NCBI GenBank assembly: GCA_036620675.1
Contig: JAZHEE010000014.1
DNA length: 64,000 nt
Source: Jejubacter sp036620675
Lineage (GTDB): Bacteria > Pseudomonadota > Gammaproteobacteria > Enterobacterales > Enterobacteriaceae
Direction: 5' to 3' (one strand)
The translations under genes and the position numbers were made by a program. Under the pieces are notes generated by a model that was given only the letters and a program-made list of their open reading frames with translations, ran no database searches and was not told where the DNA came from. This document shows positions 21,248 through 32,861 of this stretch, one piece after another (positions within the stretch are counted from its first letter, which is position 1; the number at the start of each line of letters is the position of its first letter).

Positions 21248-21268
21248 AGCGACCTCCCTGCGTCGGAG

Positions 21269-21751
21269 TTAGATCTCTTTATTTTGTTTAATATCCCAGC
21301 CAGCTTTGCTCTCTGCGCCGCGGGTACCACTATCGCTCTGCTCCCAGTAGCTGACATTCACCTTCGAGGCCTGGAATGCGTAATTAATTACGATCGTGTC
21401 GGTATTGCCCACACCGGTAAATTCCGTCTGGGTCACCAGCACGTCTTCCAGCACGATTCGGGAATATTCAATCTGACTGCCGCCCGCTTTACAGATGGAC
21501 AGCTCGACTTTAGTGACATGCTTTCCGCTGGAGCAATATTTCAGAATTGCAGGCGTGGCCTTATCGATCAGTGCCTGAACCTGCAGGTCTTTATAGTTCA
21601 CTTTCCCGGTACCGCCGCCGCCGCCGACGGCCATATTTCCCGGTTGTGTTGCTCCCCAGTTAAATGACAGAACATCAATCCAGTTTTTATGGTTTGAATC
21701 TTTAGATTCCCCTGTCGCACCATCTACTTTCAGATAAATATCAATTGCCAT
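21269..21751 (-). CDS. hcp: Hcp family type VI secretion tube protein (orphan)
   Basis: Forms the hexameric rings of the type VI secretion inner tube and can carry small effectors in its lumen. 160 residues; Hcp1 hallmarks are MAIDIYLKVDG, GESKDSNHKNWIDVLSFNWG, the loop MAVGGGGGTGKVNYKDL, DKATPAILKYCSSGKH and the late YWEQSDSGTRGAESKAGWDI. No other secretion genes (tssB, tssC, vgrG, clpV) are in the window, so this is an orphan copy that would need a cluster elsewhere. It heads a two-gene operon with the unknown 309-residue gene. The upstream region is very A/T rich, typical of transferred, H-NS-bound DNA (inference). Confidence 0.94.
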   Translation of the reverse strand: MAIDIYLKVDGATGESKDSNHKNWIDVLSFNWGATQPGNMAVGGGGGTGKVNYKDLQVQALIDKATPAILKYCSSGKHVTKVELSICKAGGSQIEYSRIVLEDVLVTQTEFTGVGNTDTIVINYAFQASKVNVSYWEQSDSGTRGAESKAGWDIKQNKEI

Positions 21752-22014
21752 AATGACCTCAGATTATGTTTTTTCCCGCTTATAGTTAGCAGTTTCATCA
21801 CATAATACCAACATAAGATAAATCTTAAATAAATTTAATCTCTGGATTTAAAAGAAAAAAACTGGGTCATAAAAAATTAATATAAAAATATAAATATTAA
21901 TATAATAATGAATAACAGGAAGGTTTTTTATCATAAAAACCAGTGACTTCGCCAGGAACAAAGCACATTTATCCCATTAGTGGAACAGCGACGGAAATAG
22001 TAATTTAAAAGCAA
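21752..22014 (-). promoter_or_regulatory. A/T-rich upstream region of hcp
   Basis: About 260 bp with long stretches of A and T (especially 21810-21920), unlike the flanking DNA, and no reading frame of note. It must contain the hcp promoter; I do not assign boxes. A GGTTTTT-TATCAT-AAAAACC palindrome lies at 21922-21941. Confidence 0.6.
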
Positions 22015-22044
22015 TAAAAAACCCCGCCGATAGCGCGGCAGGGT
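22015..22044 (-). terminator. Terminator after metF
   Basis: On the minus strand CCCTGCCGCG-CTAT-CGGCGGGG followed by T6, starting about 29 nt after the metF stop. Confidence 0.88.
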
Positions 22045-22072
22045 TGAATAATCAACGATGCAGAATAAATTA

Positions 22073-22969
<897 letters not shown>

Positions 22970-23003
22970 TTACCTCATCAATCGTATGCATTGTTGTGTT
23001 TGT

Positions 23004-23035
23004 TTACTTCTATACGTTTAGACGTCCAGATGTAA
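23004..23035 (-). promoter_or_regulatory. MetJ operator (MET boxes) upstream of metF
   Basis: Contiguous 8-bp units TTACTTCT, ATACGTTT, AGACGTCC and AGATGTAA match the MetJ box (AGACGTCT) to varying degrees, the third being best. Position 38 nt upstream of the metF start fits repression by MetJ with S-adenosylmethionine. Confidence 0.82.
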
Positions 23036-23135
23036 AAATGAAGGAAAAGCCGGATATCGTCAACTGAAAAATCACCGCGCAAGGGGAGTTCTTTTCAGAT
23101 CAGATGAAAAACATTCATGTTGGGGGGGAAGCAAC

Positions 23136-23164
23136 AAAAAGCCCTCTCCCGGACGGGAGAGGGC
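23136..23164 (-). terminator. Terminator after metL
   Basis: On the minus strand GCCCTCTCCC-GTCC-GGGAGAGGGC then TTTTTG, right after the metL stop. Confidence 0.92.
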
Positions 23165-23171
23165 ATGCAGG

Positions 23172-25604
23172 CTACAGCAGTTGCGCCAGGCGATTAATAT
23201 CAGACTGGATCGCCCCTGCGGTCACGTCACGACCTGCACCCGGCCCGCGGATCACCAGCGGGTTATCACGATACCAGCGGCTTTCAATGGCGAAAACATT
23301 ATCACAGGGCAGCAGCGACGCCAGCGGATGCTCCGGACGCACCGCTTCGACGCCGACTCTGGCTTTACCGCTGGCGTCGAAGCGTGCCACATAGCGCAGC
23401 ACCAGCCCCATCTCGCGCGCGGCCTCCAGCCGCTGCACCATCTGAGCGTTCAGTTCGTCGCCGTTTTCAAAGAAGTGATCCACCGAACCCGATTCACAAC
23501 CTTCCGGTACCAGCGACTCAACGCGCACCTGATTGGGTTCGATATCGTAACCCGCTTCACGCGCCAGAATCACCAGCTTACGCATTACGTCCTTACCCGA
23601 CAGATCCACCCGCGGATCCGGTTCAGTTAGTCCCTGCTGCCAGGCCTGATCCACCAGCTCGGTAAAGGGAACCGAGCCGTCAAACTGCAGGAACAGCCAG
23701 GAAAGCGTGCCGGAGAAAATGCCGCTAATAGAGAGAATACTGTCACCGCTCTCACGCAAATCGCGCACCGTATGGTTTACCGGCAATCCGGCTCCCACCG
23801 TGGCGTTATAGAGCCAGTGGCGCCCGGTTTTGGCAAAGGCGTCGCGCACCTGACGATAGCGGTTGCTACAGGAGGAACCCGCCACTTTATTCGCGCTAAT
23901 AACGTGGAAGCCGTAGCTGGCGAAATCCAGATACTGCGCAGCCAGCCCTTCGCTGGCGGTCACATCCAGCACCACCAGATCGTCCCACGGATGCGCACGC
24001 ATCCACAGGAACAGCGACTCTTCGTCCTGCTCCCGGGCTTCGTCGTCAAAGAAGGCCAGCGCCCGGCTGGCGTCCAGCCCGTCATAACTCAGCAGGCTAC
24101 GGCGGCTGTCTACCACGCCAGCCAGCACAAACTCAAACCCGGTACGGGCAGAAAGCGTCTCCTGTTCGCGGGCGAACAACTCCAGCCAGCGCGAACCAAT
24201 ATTGCCTTTGCCAAACAGAATCAGACCGATACGCTTCTCAGCCCGGAACAGCGTCTGGTGCAACCCCTGGATCAGACTTTCCGTTGGCCCAACCCGCAGC
24301 ACCGCCACCAGACTGATGCCTTCTTCGGACTGCCAGATAAACTCTACTGGCTGATCTTTTAGCTGCTGCCAGAAGCGGTGACTGTGCAGCGGATTCCGGC
24401 ATACGCCAGCCCCCACCATCGCCACCAGGGCCAGCCCTTCCCGCAAACGTAACTCGCCCGGCAACGCCGACTCTTCCAGCAAATCAAGCGCGCTGGCCAC
24501 CACTTCCTGGGTATAGCAGAGCTGAATCAGATTACGATCGGGATGAACGCCCATCGCCAGCGGTCGCAGCTGGGCGCGCTTAAGCAACTGGTCAATATCG
24601 AGCCGGGCCTGGCGGAAATCCTGCTGTGGCGCGATACGTAGCTCAATCAGACAGACATCGTCATGGCTGGTCACGATACGCGCCCCGGTGCCAGAAGCCA
24701 GCACCCGCTCAATACGCGTAGAACCCTGCTCCGGGTTATAGCTACAGCGTAACTGCAGATCGATATCGCTGGCGGAAACCGGCTGTAGGGTGCGCGCGTG
24801 CAATACTGGCGCCGCCAGACGGGCCAGCTCGCTGGCTTCATCCAGCCGCAGCAGCGGCAGCAGGCAGGCATCTTTAACTTTGCGGGGATCCGCGCTGTAC
24901 ACACCGGCGACATCGCTCCAGATAGTGACCCGGGAAACCCCGGCCAGCGCCCCAATCTGGGTCGCGGAATAGTCGGAACCGTTACGCCCCAGCAGCACCG
25001 TTTCACCCGCTCCGTTGCGCGAAATAAACCCGGTGACCACCAGGCGCCTGCCGGGATGCCGGGCCATCAGTTGCTGCAATAGTGGATAAGAAAGCGCCTC
25101 GTCAACCTGAGGCTGAGCCGCACGCTCGGCACGCAGAAATTCCCGGGCATCAAGAGAAACGGCATCGATATCCTGCAGGTTGAGCAGCGCGGCCATCAGG
25201 CGCGCTGACCAGATTTCACCGTGGCCCACCACCTCGGCATAAACCGCGTCGTCGACTTTACCGTCCAGCAACGCCGCCAGCCGCTCCAGATCCTGGATAA
25301 ATTCGCTCGTCAGCCCATCAGCCAGCTCCGGTGGCAGCAAACCGCTAATTAATTCGCTCTGATAACGTCGCAGCGACTGCTGAACCTGATGCGCGGCAAG
25401 ACGATCGCTCTGGCTGAGTTTAAGCCAGCTTATCAACTGATTGGTAGTGCTGCCCGCCGCAGAGACCACCATCATATCTCCGGGCCGGGAGTAGTCGGCC
25501 ATAATCCCGGCAACGCGCAGATAACACTTCGCATCAGCCAGGCTGCTGCCACCAAATTTATGCAATTGACGTTCTGCCGTCCCTACCGGCGCTGAAACAC
25601 TCAT
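23172..25604 (-). CDS. metL: Bifunctional aspartokinase II / homoserine dehydrogenase II MetL
   Basis: Methionine-branch enzyme phosphorylating aspartate and later reducing aspartate semialdehyde to homoserine. 810 residues as in E. coli. The kinase domain begins at HKFGGSSLADAKCY, with GRNGSDYSATQIGALA further on. Central ACT-like region, then the NAD-binding start LILFGKGNIGSRWLELF of the dehydrogenase and the catalytic ISGIFSGTLSWL and FTELVDQAWQQGLTEPDPRVDLSG blocks. Two nt after the metB stop, so metB and metL form one MetJ-controlled operon. Confidence 0.97.
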   Translation of the reverse strand: MSVSAPVGTAERQLHKFGGSSLADAKCYLRVAGIMADYSRPGDMMVVSAAGSTTNQLISWLKLSQSDRLAAHQVQQSLRRYQSELISGLLPPELADGLTSEFIQDLERLAALLDGKVDDAVYAEVVGHGEIWSARLMAALLNLQDIDAVSLDAREFLRAERAAQPQVDEALSYPLLQQLMARHPGRRLVVTGFISRNGAGETVLLGRNGSDYSATQIGALAGVSRVTIWSDVAGVYSADPRKVKDACLLPLLRLDEASELARLAAPVLHARTLQPVSASDIDLQLRCSYNPEQGSTRIERVLASGTGARIVTSHDDVCLIELRIAPQQDFRQARLDIDQLLKRAQLRPLAMGVHPDRNLIQLCYTQEVVASALDLLEESALPGELRLREGLALVAMVGAGVCRNPLHSHRFWQQLKDQPVEFIWQSEEGISLVAVLRVGPTESLIQGLHQTLFRAEKRIGLILFGKGNIGSRWLELFAREQETLSARTGFEFVLAGVVDSRRSLLSYDGLDASRALAFFDDEAREQDEESLFLWMRAHPWDDLVVLDVTASEGLAAQYLDFASYGFHVISANKVAGSSCSNRYRQVRDAFAKTGRHWLYNATVGAGLPVNHTVRDLRESGDSILSISGIFSGTLSWLFLQFDGSVPFTELVDQAWQQGLTEPDPRVDLSGKDVMRKLVILAREAGYDIEPNQVRVESLVPEGCESGSVDHFFENGDELNAQMVQRLEAAREMGLVLRYVARFDASGKARVGVEAVRPEHPLASLLPCDNVFAIESRWYRDNPLVIRGPGAGRDVTAGAIQSDINRLAQLL

Positions 25605-25606
25605 GG

Positions 25607-26767
25607 TTACCCCTCGGTGGCGATCCGGAAGCCATTTTCCAGATCGGCGATTAAATCTTCACTATCTTCAATACCCGTTGAGATACGCAGCAGCGTATCC
25701 GAAATACCGGCGGCGGCGCGTGCTTGCGGCGCCATACCCGCGTGGGTCATGGTGGCGGCGTGAGAAATCAGGCTTTCCACACCGCCCAGAGACTCCGCCA
25801 GCGTAAACAGTGACAGGCCGCTCAGGAAACGACGCAGTTGCGCTTCATCGCCCGCCAGTTCAAAACTGAGCATGGCACCCGGCCCTTTCTGCTGGCGGGC
25901 GGCAATCTCATAACCCGGGTTTTCCGGCAGTGACGGATGATACAGCTTTTTCACCAGCGGCTGGGTCTTCAGATATTCAACTATCGCCAACGCATTGCGC
26001 TGCGCGGCGTTCATACGCGGCGCCAGCGTTCGCAGACCACGCAGCAACAGATAGCTGTCAAAGGCGCTACCGGTAACACCGATATTATTCGCCCACCAGG
26101 CCAGTTCCGTGACCGTCTCCGGCTCCCGGGCGATAACCGCGCCCGCCACGACATCGGAGTGTCCGTTCAGATATTTGGTGCAGGAGTGCAGCACCAGATC
26201 GGCTCCCAGCGCCAGTGGATTCTGCAATGCAGGGCTCAGAAAAGTGTTATCCACCACGCTGACCGCGCCTGCCTCACGTGCCAACTGGCAAATTTTCGCT
26301 ATATCGACCACCCTCAGCAGCGGATTGCTGGGGCTTTCCACCAGCACCAGCTTCGGTTTTAGCGCCAGCGCCGCGCTCAACGCCGCATCATCACCCTGAT
26401 CGACAAACCTCACCTGATAACAGCCGCGTTTCGCTAAGCTCTCGAACAGACGGTAGCTGCCGCCATAGCAGTCATGGGGCGCCACCAGCAGATCTCCTGG
26501 CTTCAGAAAAACGGTGGTCACCAGGTGAATGGCCGACATTCCGGTATTGGTCATAACGGCTCCCGCCCCTCCTTCCAGCTCGGCCAGCGCCCGCTGCACC
26601 ACATCGCGCGTCGGGTTGCCGCGTCGCGAATAGTCATGGGCGCGGGGTTCGTTAAAGCCGGTAAAATTATAGGTGCTGGAAAGATAAATAGGCGGAACAA
26701 CGCAACCGTATTGCTCGTCGTCGTTCAAACCGCTACGTACTGCGATGGTGGCCTGTTTACGCGTCAT
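25607..26767 (-). CDS. metB: Cystathionine gamma-synthase MetB
   Basis: PLP enzyme joining O-succinylhomoserine and cysteine into cystathionine. Starting at MTRKQATIAVRSGL it has 386 residues, the E. coli length; an in-frame extension to 26845 runs across the MetJ operator and is rejected. The PLP lysine lies in LVLHSCTKYLNGHSDV; YSRRGNPTRDVVQ and SLGGVESLISHAATMTH are the usual substrate and cofactor-binding blocks. Divergent from metJ. Confidence 0.97.
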   Translation of the reverse strand: MTRKQATIAVRSGLNDDEQYGCVVPPIYLSSTYNFTGFNEPRAHDYSRRGNPTRDVVQRALAELEGGAGAVMTNTGMSAIHLVTTVFLKPGDLLVAPHDCYGGSYRLFESLAKRGCYQVRFVDQGDDAALSAALALKPKLVLVESPSNPLLRVVDIAKICQLAREAGAVSVVDNTFLSPALQNPLALGADLVLHSCTKYLNGHSDVVAGAVIAREPETVTELAWWANNIGVTGSAFDSYLLLRGLRTLAPRMNAAQRNALAIVEYLKTQPLVKKLYHPSLPENPGYEIAARQQKGPGAMLSFELAGDEAQLRRFLSGLSLFTLAESLGGVESLISHAATMTHAGMAPQARAAAGISDTLLRISTGIEDSEDLIADLENGFRIATEG

Positions 26768-26823
26768 AGTGTCGATCCTGGCTTGCGGATAAAAGTCAGC
26801 CACAGGGTAAACACTGCCGTAAT

Positions 26824-26863
26824 GGACGTCAATACATCTGGACATCTAAACTTCTTTGCGTGT
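26824..26863. promoter_or_regulatory. MetJ operator between metB and metJ
   Basis: Five phased 8-bp units: GGACGTCA, ATACATCT, GGACATCT, AAACTTCT, TTGCGTGT. The first three fit AGACGTCT well. As in E. coli, the array in the divergent spacer should repress metBL and metJ itself. Confidence 0.85.
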
Positions 26864-27029
26864 AGATTGAGCAAAGGCATAATTGCCGCTAAAATTATGG
26901 GTTTTAGCGAACAGCCGCAGTAATCTGCCGCAAAGCACGGTATATTATACTCAGGCAAAAATGGTCGGGCGATCGGGCGACAGTCCCCGACGTTGATTAC
27001 ACAGATTTAAGAGGATTAAAAGGTATCCC

Positions 27030-27347
27030 ATGGCTGAATGGAGCGGCGAATATATCAGCCCCTACGCTGAGCACGGTAAGAAGAGTGAGCAAGTAAAGAA
27101 AATTACTGTATCCATTCCTCTGAAGGTGTTAAAAATCCTCACCGACGAACGTACGCGTCGCCAGGTGAATAATCTGCGTCACGCCACCAACAGCGAACTG
27201 CTGTGCGAAGCGTTCCTGCATGCATTTACCGGCCAGCCCCTGCCAAACGACGAGGATCTGCGTAAAGAGCGCAGCGATGAGATCCCGGAAGCGGCCAAAG
27301 AAATTATGCGTGAGCTGGGTATCGACCCGGATACGTGGGAATATTAA
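27030..27347 (+). CDS. metJ: Methionine repressor MetJ
   Basis: Ribbon-helix-helix repressor using S-adenosylmethionine as corepressor. 105 residues as in E. coli, differing at few positions. The DNA-binding strand is [15 protein letters not shown], followed by the helix [20 protein letters not shown]. Its operators are seen upstream of itself, metB and metF, so the whole local methionine gene set is under its control. Confidence 0.98.
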
Positions 27348-27358
27348 AATCGGGCAAC

Positions 27359-27387
27359 AAAAAAGCCGCCATACTGGCGGCTTTTTT
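27359..27387. terminator. Bidirectional terminator between metJ and rpmE
   Basis: AAAAAAGCCGCC-ATAC-TGGCGGCTTTTTT, a perfect stem flanked by A and T runs between two converging genes. Confidence 0.95.
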
Positions 27388-27402
27388 CGTCCCGGGCCGG
27401 AC

Positions 27403-27615
27403 TTATTTGCTGCCCGGAATGCTGAAGCGCTTGTTGAAGCGATCTACGCGGCCGCCGGTCGCAACTTCACGCTGCTTACCAGTGTAGAACGGGTGGCATT
27501 TGCCACATACGTCCAGGTTCAGATCGTGGCCCGCGGTGGAACCAATTTTGATCACGTTACCGCAAGAACAGGTTGCAGTAATTTCGCCGTAATTCGGGTG
27601 AATACCTTTTTTCAT
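27403..27615 (-). CDS. rpmE: Ribosomal protein L31 (zinc-binding form)
   Basis: Large-subunit protein bridging to the 30S head. 70 residues from [14 protein letters not shown], as in E. coli. The zinc ligands are present (TCSCGN and VCGKCHPF), so this is the zinc-containing type, not the zinc-independent paralog. Ends with [11 protein letters not shown]. The open frame continues upstream to 27711, but the conserved start has AGG-rich sequence just before it. Divergent from priA. Confidence 0.97.
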   Translation of the reverse strand: MKKGIHPNYGEITATCSCGNVIKIGSTAGHDLNLDVCGKCHPFYTGKQREVATGGRVDRFNKRFSIPGSK

Positions 27616-27774
27616 GGGAAACCTCAGTCTAAGGCCGCGTCGCTCTTCCGGCCCCAACGCCAGACACCACGCGATGTTAATAAAATAGGTTCTTTCGAAG
27701 ACGCAATTCACGCTTCAAAGGCGGCGAATCATACAGAACTGCACCCGGTAATGCAATTCTTATCCTCACAATGA

Positions 27775-30021
<2,247 letters not shown>

Positions 30022-30174
30022 TAAGGGAATGCGAGGCGGATCGAATAATTTAACTTCAGTCACACTTCGGATGAAATTTTTGTAACAGCTGGCTCTGATA
30101 ATCTGTTAAGAATGTGAAGTCCGACAGCTAACGGGATGTTGCTGTCCCTGCGGAAGCGCGTGAGGTAGAAGAAG

Positions 30175-31197
30175 TTGAAGACCAGGAAGCAGGTTGCTGG
30201 TGCAACCATGAAAGATGTCGCCCGTCAGGCTCAGGTCTCCACGGCGACGGTATCCAGGGCCTTAACCAATCCGGAGAAGGTCTCTCAGACCACCCGCAGC
30301 CGGGTGGAACAAGCCGCCATCGAAGTGGGCTACCTGCCCCACACTCTGGGACGTAGCGTCCGACGCAGCGACTCCCGCACCATTATGGTTATCGTTCCTG
30401 ATATCTGCGATCCCTTCTTCAGCGAAATCATTCGCGGCATTGAAGTTACCGCCGCCAGCCACGGCTATCTGGTGTTGATCGGCGACTGCGCCCACCAGAA
30501 TCAGCAGGAAAAAACGCTCATCGATTTAATCATTCCCCGCCAGATCGACGGTATGCTGCTACTGGGCTCGCGGCTGCCTTTCGATGCCGGTAAAGAAGAG
30601 CAACGCAATCTGCCGCCCATCGTCATGGCGAACGAATTCGCCGCCGAACTGGAACTGCCCACGGTTCATATTGATAACCTGACCGCCGCCTTCAACGCCG
30701 TAAATTATCTCCATGAGTTGGGGCACCGCCGCATCGCCTGTATCGCTGGCCCGGAAGAAATGCCCCAGTGCCATTACCGCCTGCAGGGCTATGTACAGGC
30801 ACTGCGACGCAACGGCCTTGATGTCGATCCCCACTACATCACTCGCGGCGATTTCAGTTTCGAGGCGGGCGCTCGAGCGATGGGAAAACTACTGGATCTA
30901 CCCCAGCCGCCCGAAGCGGTATTCTGCCACAGCGATATTATGGCGCTGGGCGCCCTTTCGCTCATTAAGCGTCGCCACCTGCGGGTACCCCAGGATGTTT
31001 CCCTGATCGGCTTTGACGATATCGCCCTGACGCAATATTGCGATCCACCATTAACGACGGTCGCCCAGCCGCGCTTCGAGATCGGCCGACAGTCAATGTT
31101 GCTACTACTTGAACAATTACAGGGACATAGCGTTAATATCGGCTCCCGGTTACTGGACTGTAAGCTGGTAGTGCGCGAATCTACCCGCGCTCGCTAA
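30175..31197 (+). CDS. cytR: Cytidine/CRP-dependent repressor CytR (LacI family)
   Basis: Represses nucleoside uptake and catabolism genes together with CRP, relieved by cytidine. 340 residues (E. coli 341). A TTG at 30175 is taken as start because LKTRKQVAGA aligns with the E. coli N-terminus and AGGT lies nearby; the first ATG is at 30208. The LacI-type helix-turn-helix is MKDVARQAQVSTATVSRAL, then the hinge and the ligand domain with FFSEIIRGIEVTAASHGYL. Confidence 0.94.
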   Translation: MKTRKQVAGATMKDVARQAQVSTATVSRALTNPEKVSQTTRSRVEQAAIEVGYLPHTLGRSVRRSDSRTIMVIVPDICDPFFSEIIRGIEVTAASHGYLVLIGDCAHQNQQEKTLIDLIIPRQIDGMLLLGSRLPFDAGKEEQRNLPPIVMANEFAAELELPTVHIDNLTAAFNAVNYLHELGHRRIACIAGPEEMPQCHYRLQGYVQALRRNGLDVDPHYITRGDFSFEAGARAMGKLLDLPQPPEAVFCHSDIMALGALSLIKRRHLRVPQDVSLIGFDDIALTQYCDPPLTTVAQPRFEIGRQSMLLLLEQLQGHSVNIGSRLLDCKLVVRESTRAR

Positions 31198-31294
31198 GCC
31201 TCCGTCACCGGCTTTCGGATTTACAAACTGGTCAAAGAGCCGTCCCTTAAGTAACATGGCGGACTAAATCACGAATGAAAACAGCGAAACGATA

Positions 31295-32227
31295 GTGGCA
31301 CAACGAGATTATGTTCACCGCGGGCAACCCTCTTCTGCGCGGCGTAAAAAAGGGAACTCCCGTAACAAACAGCGTAATAGCATGTCCGCCGTCTCTCCGA
31401 TGATGGTGGCGATCGCCGCTGCCGTTCTGGTGGCCTTTATCGGCGGACTGTGGTTCATCACTCATCATAAAAAAGAAGAGACAGAAACCATGCCGGGTCA
31501 GAAAGTTACCGGCAACGGTCTGCCGCCCAAGCCGGAAGAACGCTGGCGCTACATTAAAGAGCTGGAAAGCCGTCAGCCGCAAATCACCCAGCCCACAGAA
31601 CCTTCCGCTGGCGGCGAACCGCTGAATAAGAATCAGTTGACCAACGAGCAGCGCCAGTTGCTGGAGCAGATGCAGGCCGATATGCGCCAGCAGCCGACTC
31701 AGCTTAACGAAGTTCCGTGGGATGAACAGACGCCGGCCCAGCGCCAGCAAACGCTACAGCGCCAGCAGCAGCAACGCTATCTGCAGGAACAGCAACAGCA
31801 GATGCAACGCCAGCAGCAGGAGCGCCAGCGTCAGGCTAACCAGCAGCGCCAACAGCAGGAACAGCAGCAACGCGCGGCAAAAAGCCAGACTCAGCCTTAT
31901 CAGGAGCCGAACCGTACCCAGACTCAAACGCCTAAACAGCAAAGCGCGCCGGTCACCAATGAAACTCAGGCGCCCAGGCAAAACGCGACCAGCGGCGATT
32001 CGCGTCAGTGGATGGTTCAGTGCGGCTCGTTCCGCGGCGCAGAGCAGGCGGAAAGCGTACGCGCCCAGCTGGCGTTCGAAGGTTTTGCTTCCCATATCAC
32101 CACCAACAATGGCTGGAACCGGGTGGTTATCGGCCCAATTAAGGGCAAGCAGAACGTGGACAATACCCTCAACCGCCTGAAGTCGGCCGGTCACGCAAAC
32201 TGTATTCGTCTCTCCGTCAGGGGTTGA
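31295..32227 (+). CDS. ftsN: Essential cell division protein FtsN
   Basis: Bitopic inner-membrane protein that triggers septal peptidoglycan synthesis. 310 residues (E. coli 319), with the same GTG start (VAQRDYVHRG). Basic cytoplasmic tail, one membrane segment (MMVAIAAAVLVAFIGGLWF), and the essential periplasmic region around PPKPEERWRYIKELE. A long Gln/Arg-rich low-complexity stretch lies near residues 145-195 (QRQQQQRYLQEQQQQ). The C-terminal SPOR domain (WMVQCGSFRGAEQAES ... CIRLSV) binds denuded glycan. Length variation lies in the Gln-rich linker. Confidence 0.96.
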   Translation: MAQRDYVHRGQPSSARRKKGNSRNKQRNSMSAVSPMMVAIAAAVLVAFIGGLWFITHHKKEETETMPGQKVTGNGLPPKPEERWRYIKELESRQPQITQPTEPSAGGEPLNKNQLTNEQRQLLEQMQADMRQQPTQLNEVPWDEQTPAQRQQTLQRQQQQRYLQEQQQQMQRQQQERQRQANQQRQQQEQQQRAAKSQTQPYQEPNRTQTQTPKQQSAPVTNETQAPRQNATSGDSRQWMVQCGSFRGAEQAESVRAQLAFEGFASHITTNNGWNRVVIGPIKGKQNVDNTLNRLKSAGHANCIRLSVRG

Positions 32228-32250
32228 AACCCCTGAAATCCCCCCCATCT
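32224..32250 (+). promoter_or_regulatory. Sigma32 (heat shock) promoter of hslVU
   Basis: GTTGAAA (TTGAAA at 32224-32229), a 13-nt spacer and CCCCATCT (32243-32250) match the sigma32 elements CTTGAAA and CCCCATNT. It overlaps the ftsN stop codon, as expected for hslVU, which is a heat-shock operon in E. coli. A GC-rich hairpin, CCCCGCACG-CCAG-CGTGCGGGG, sits in the leader at 32264-32285. Confidence 0.88.
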
Positions 32251-32318
32251 ATAGTTCATTCTGCCCCGCACGCCAGCGTGCGGGGTGCCCTGTTCAGCTC
32301 TAAAAAAGGGGTCTGCTC

Positions 32319-32852
32319 GTGACAACAATAGTAAGTGTGCGCCGCAACGGCCAGGTGGTAATTGGTGGCGATGGTCAGGCCACGTTAGGCAACACCGTAA
32401 TGAAAGGCAACGTGAAGAAAGTGCGCCGCCTGTATAACGATCAGGTTATCGCCGGTTTCGCAGGCGGGACTGCGGATGCCTTTACGCTGTTTGAACTTTT
32501 CGAGCGCAAACTGGAAATGCACCAGGGACATCTGGTGAAGGCCGCCGTTGAGCTGGCGAAAGACTGGCGTACCGATCGCATGCTGCGGCGGCTGGAAGCC
32601 CTGCTGGCGGTAGCGGATGAAAACGCTTCGCTTATCATCACCGGCAACGGTGATGTGGTGCAGCCGGAAAATGACCTGATCGCTATTGGTTCCGGTGGCC
32701 CCTACGCCCAGGCCGCAGCACGCGCACTGCTGGAAAACACCGAGTTGAGCGCCCGTGATATTGTGGAAAAGTCGTTGGGGATCGCCGGTGATATCTGCAT
32801 CTACACCAACCACTTCCTGACCATTGAAGAACTCCCGTCTAAAGAAGCGTAA
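32319..32852 (+). CDS. hslV: ATP-dependent protease peptidase subunit HslV (ClpQ)
   Basis: Proteasome-like dodecamer that degrades proteins unfolded by HslU. 177 residues with a GTG start; after Met removal the catalytic Thr ([19 protein letters not shown]) is the nucleophile. Other conserved blocks: [47 protein letters not shown] sigma32 promoter lies upstream, and hslU starts nine nt after the stop. Confidence 0.97.
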   Translation: MTTIVSVRRNGQVVIGGDGQATLGNTVMKGNVKKVRRLYNDQVIAGFAGGTADAFTLFELFERKLEMHQGHLVKAAVELAKDWRTDRMLRRLEALLAVADENASLIITGNGDVVQPENDLIAIGSGGPYAQAAARALLENTELSARDIVEKSLGIAGDICIYTNHFLTIEELPSKEA

Positions 32853-32861
32853 GGATCTCCC

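Noticed and set aside
21922..21941. GGTTTTT/AAAAACC palindrome as a terminator
   Set aside because: No T-run follows on either strand beyond the stem, and no gene ends just before it.
31735..31880. CAG-rich tandem-like repeats
   Set aside because: This is the Gln-rich linker of FtsN, normal for the protein, not a separate repeat element.
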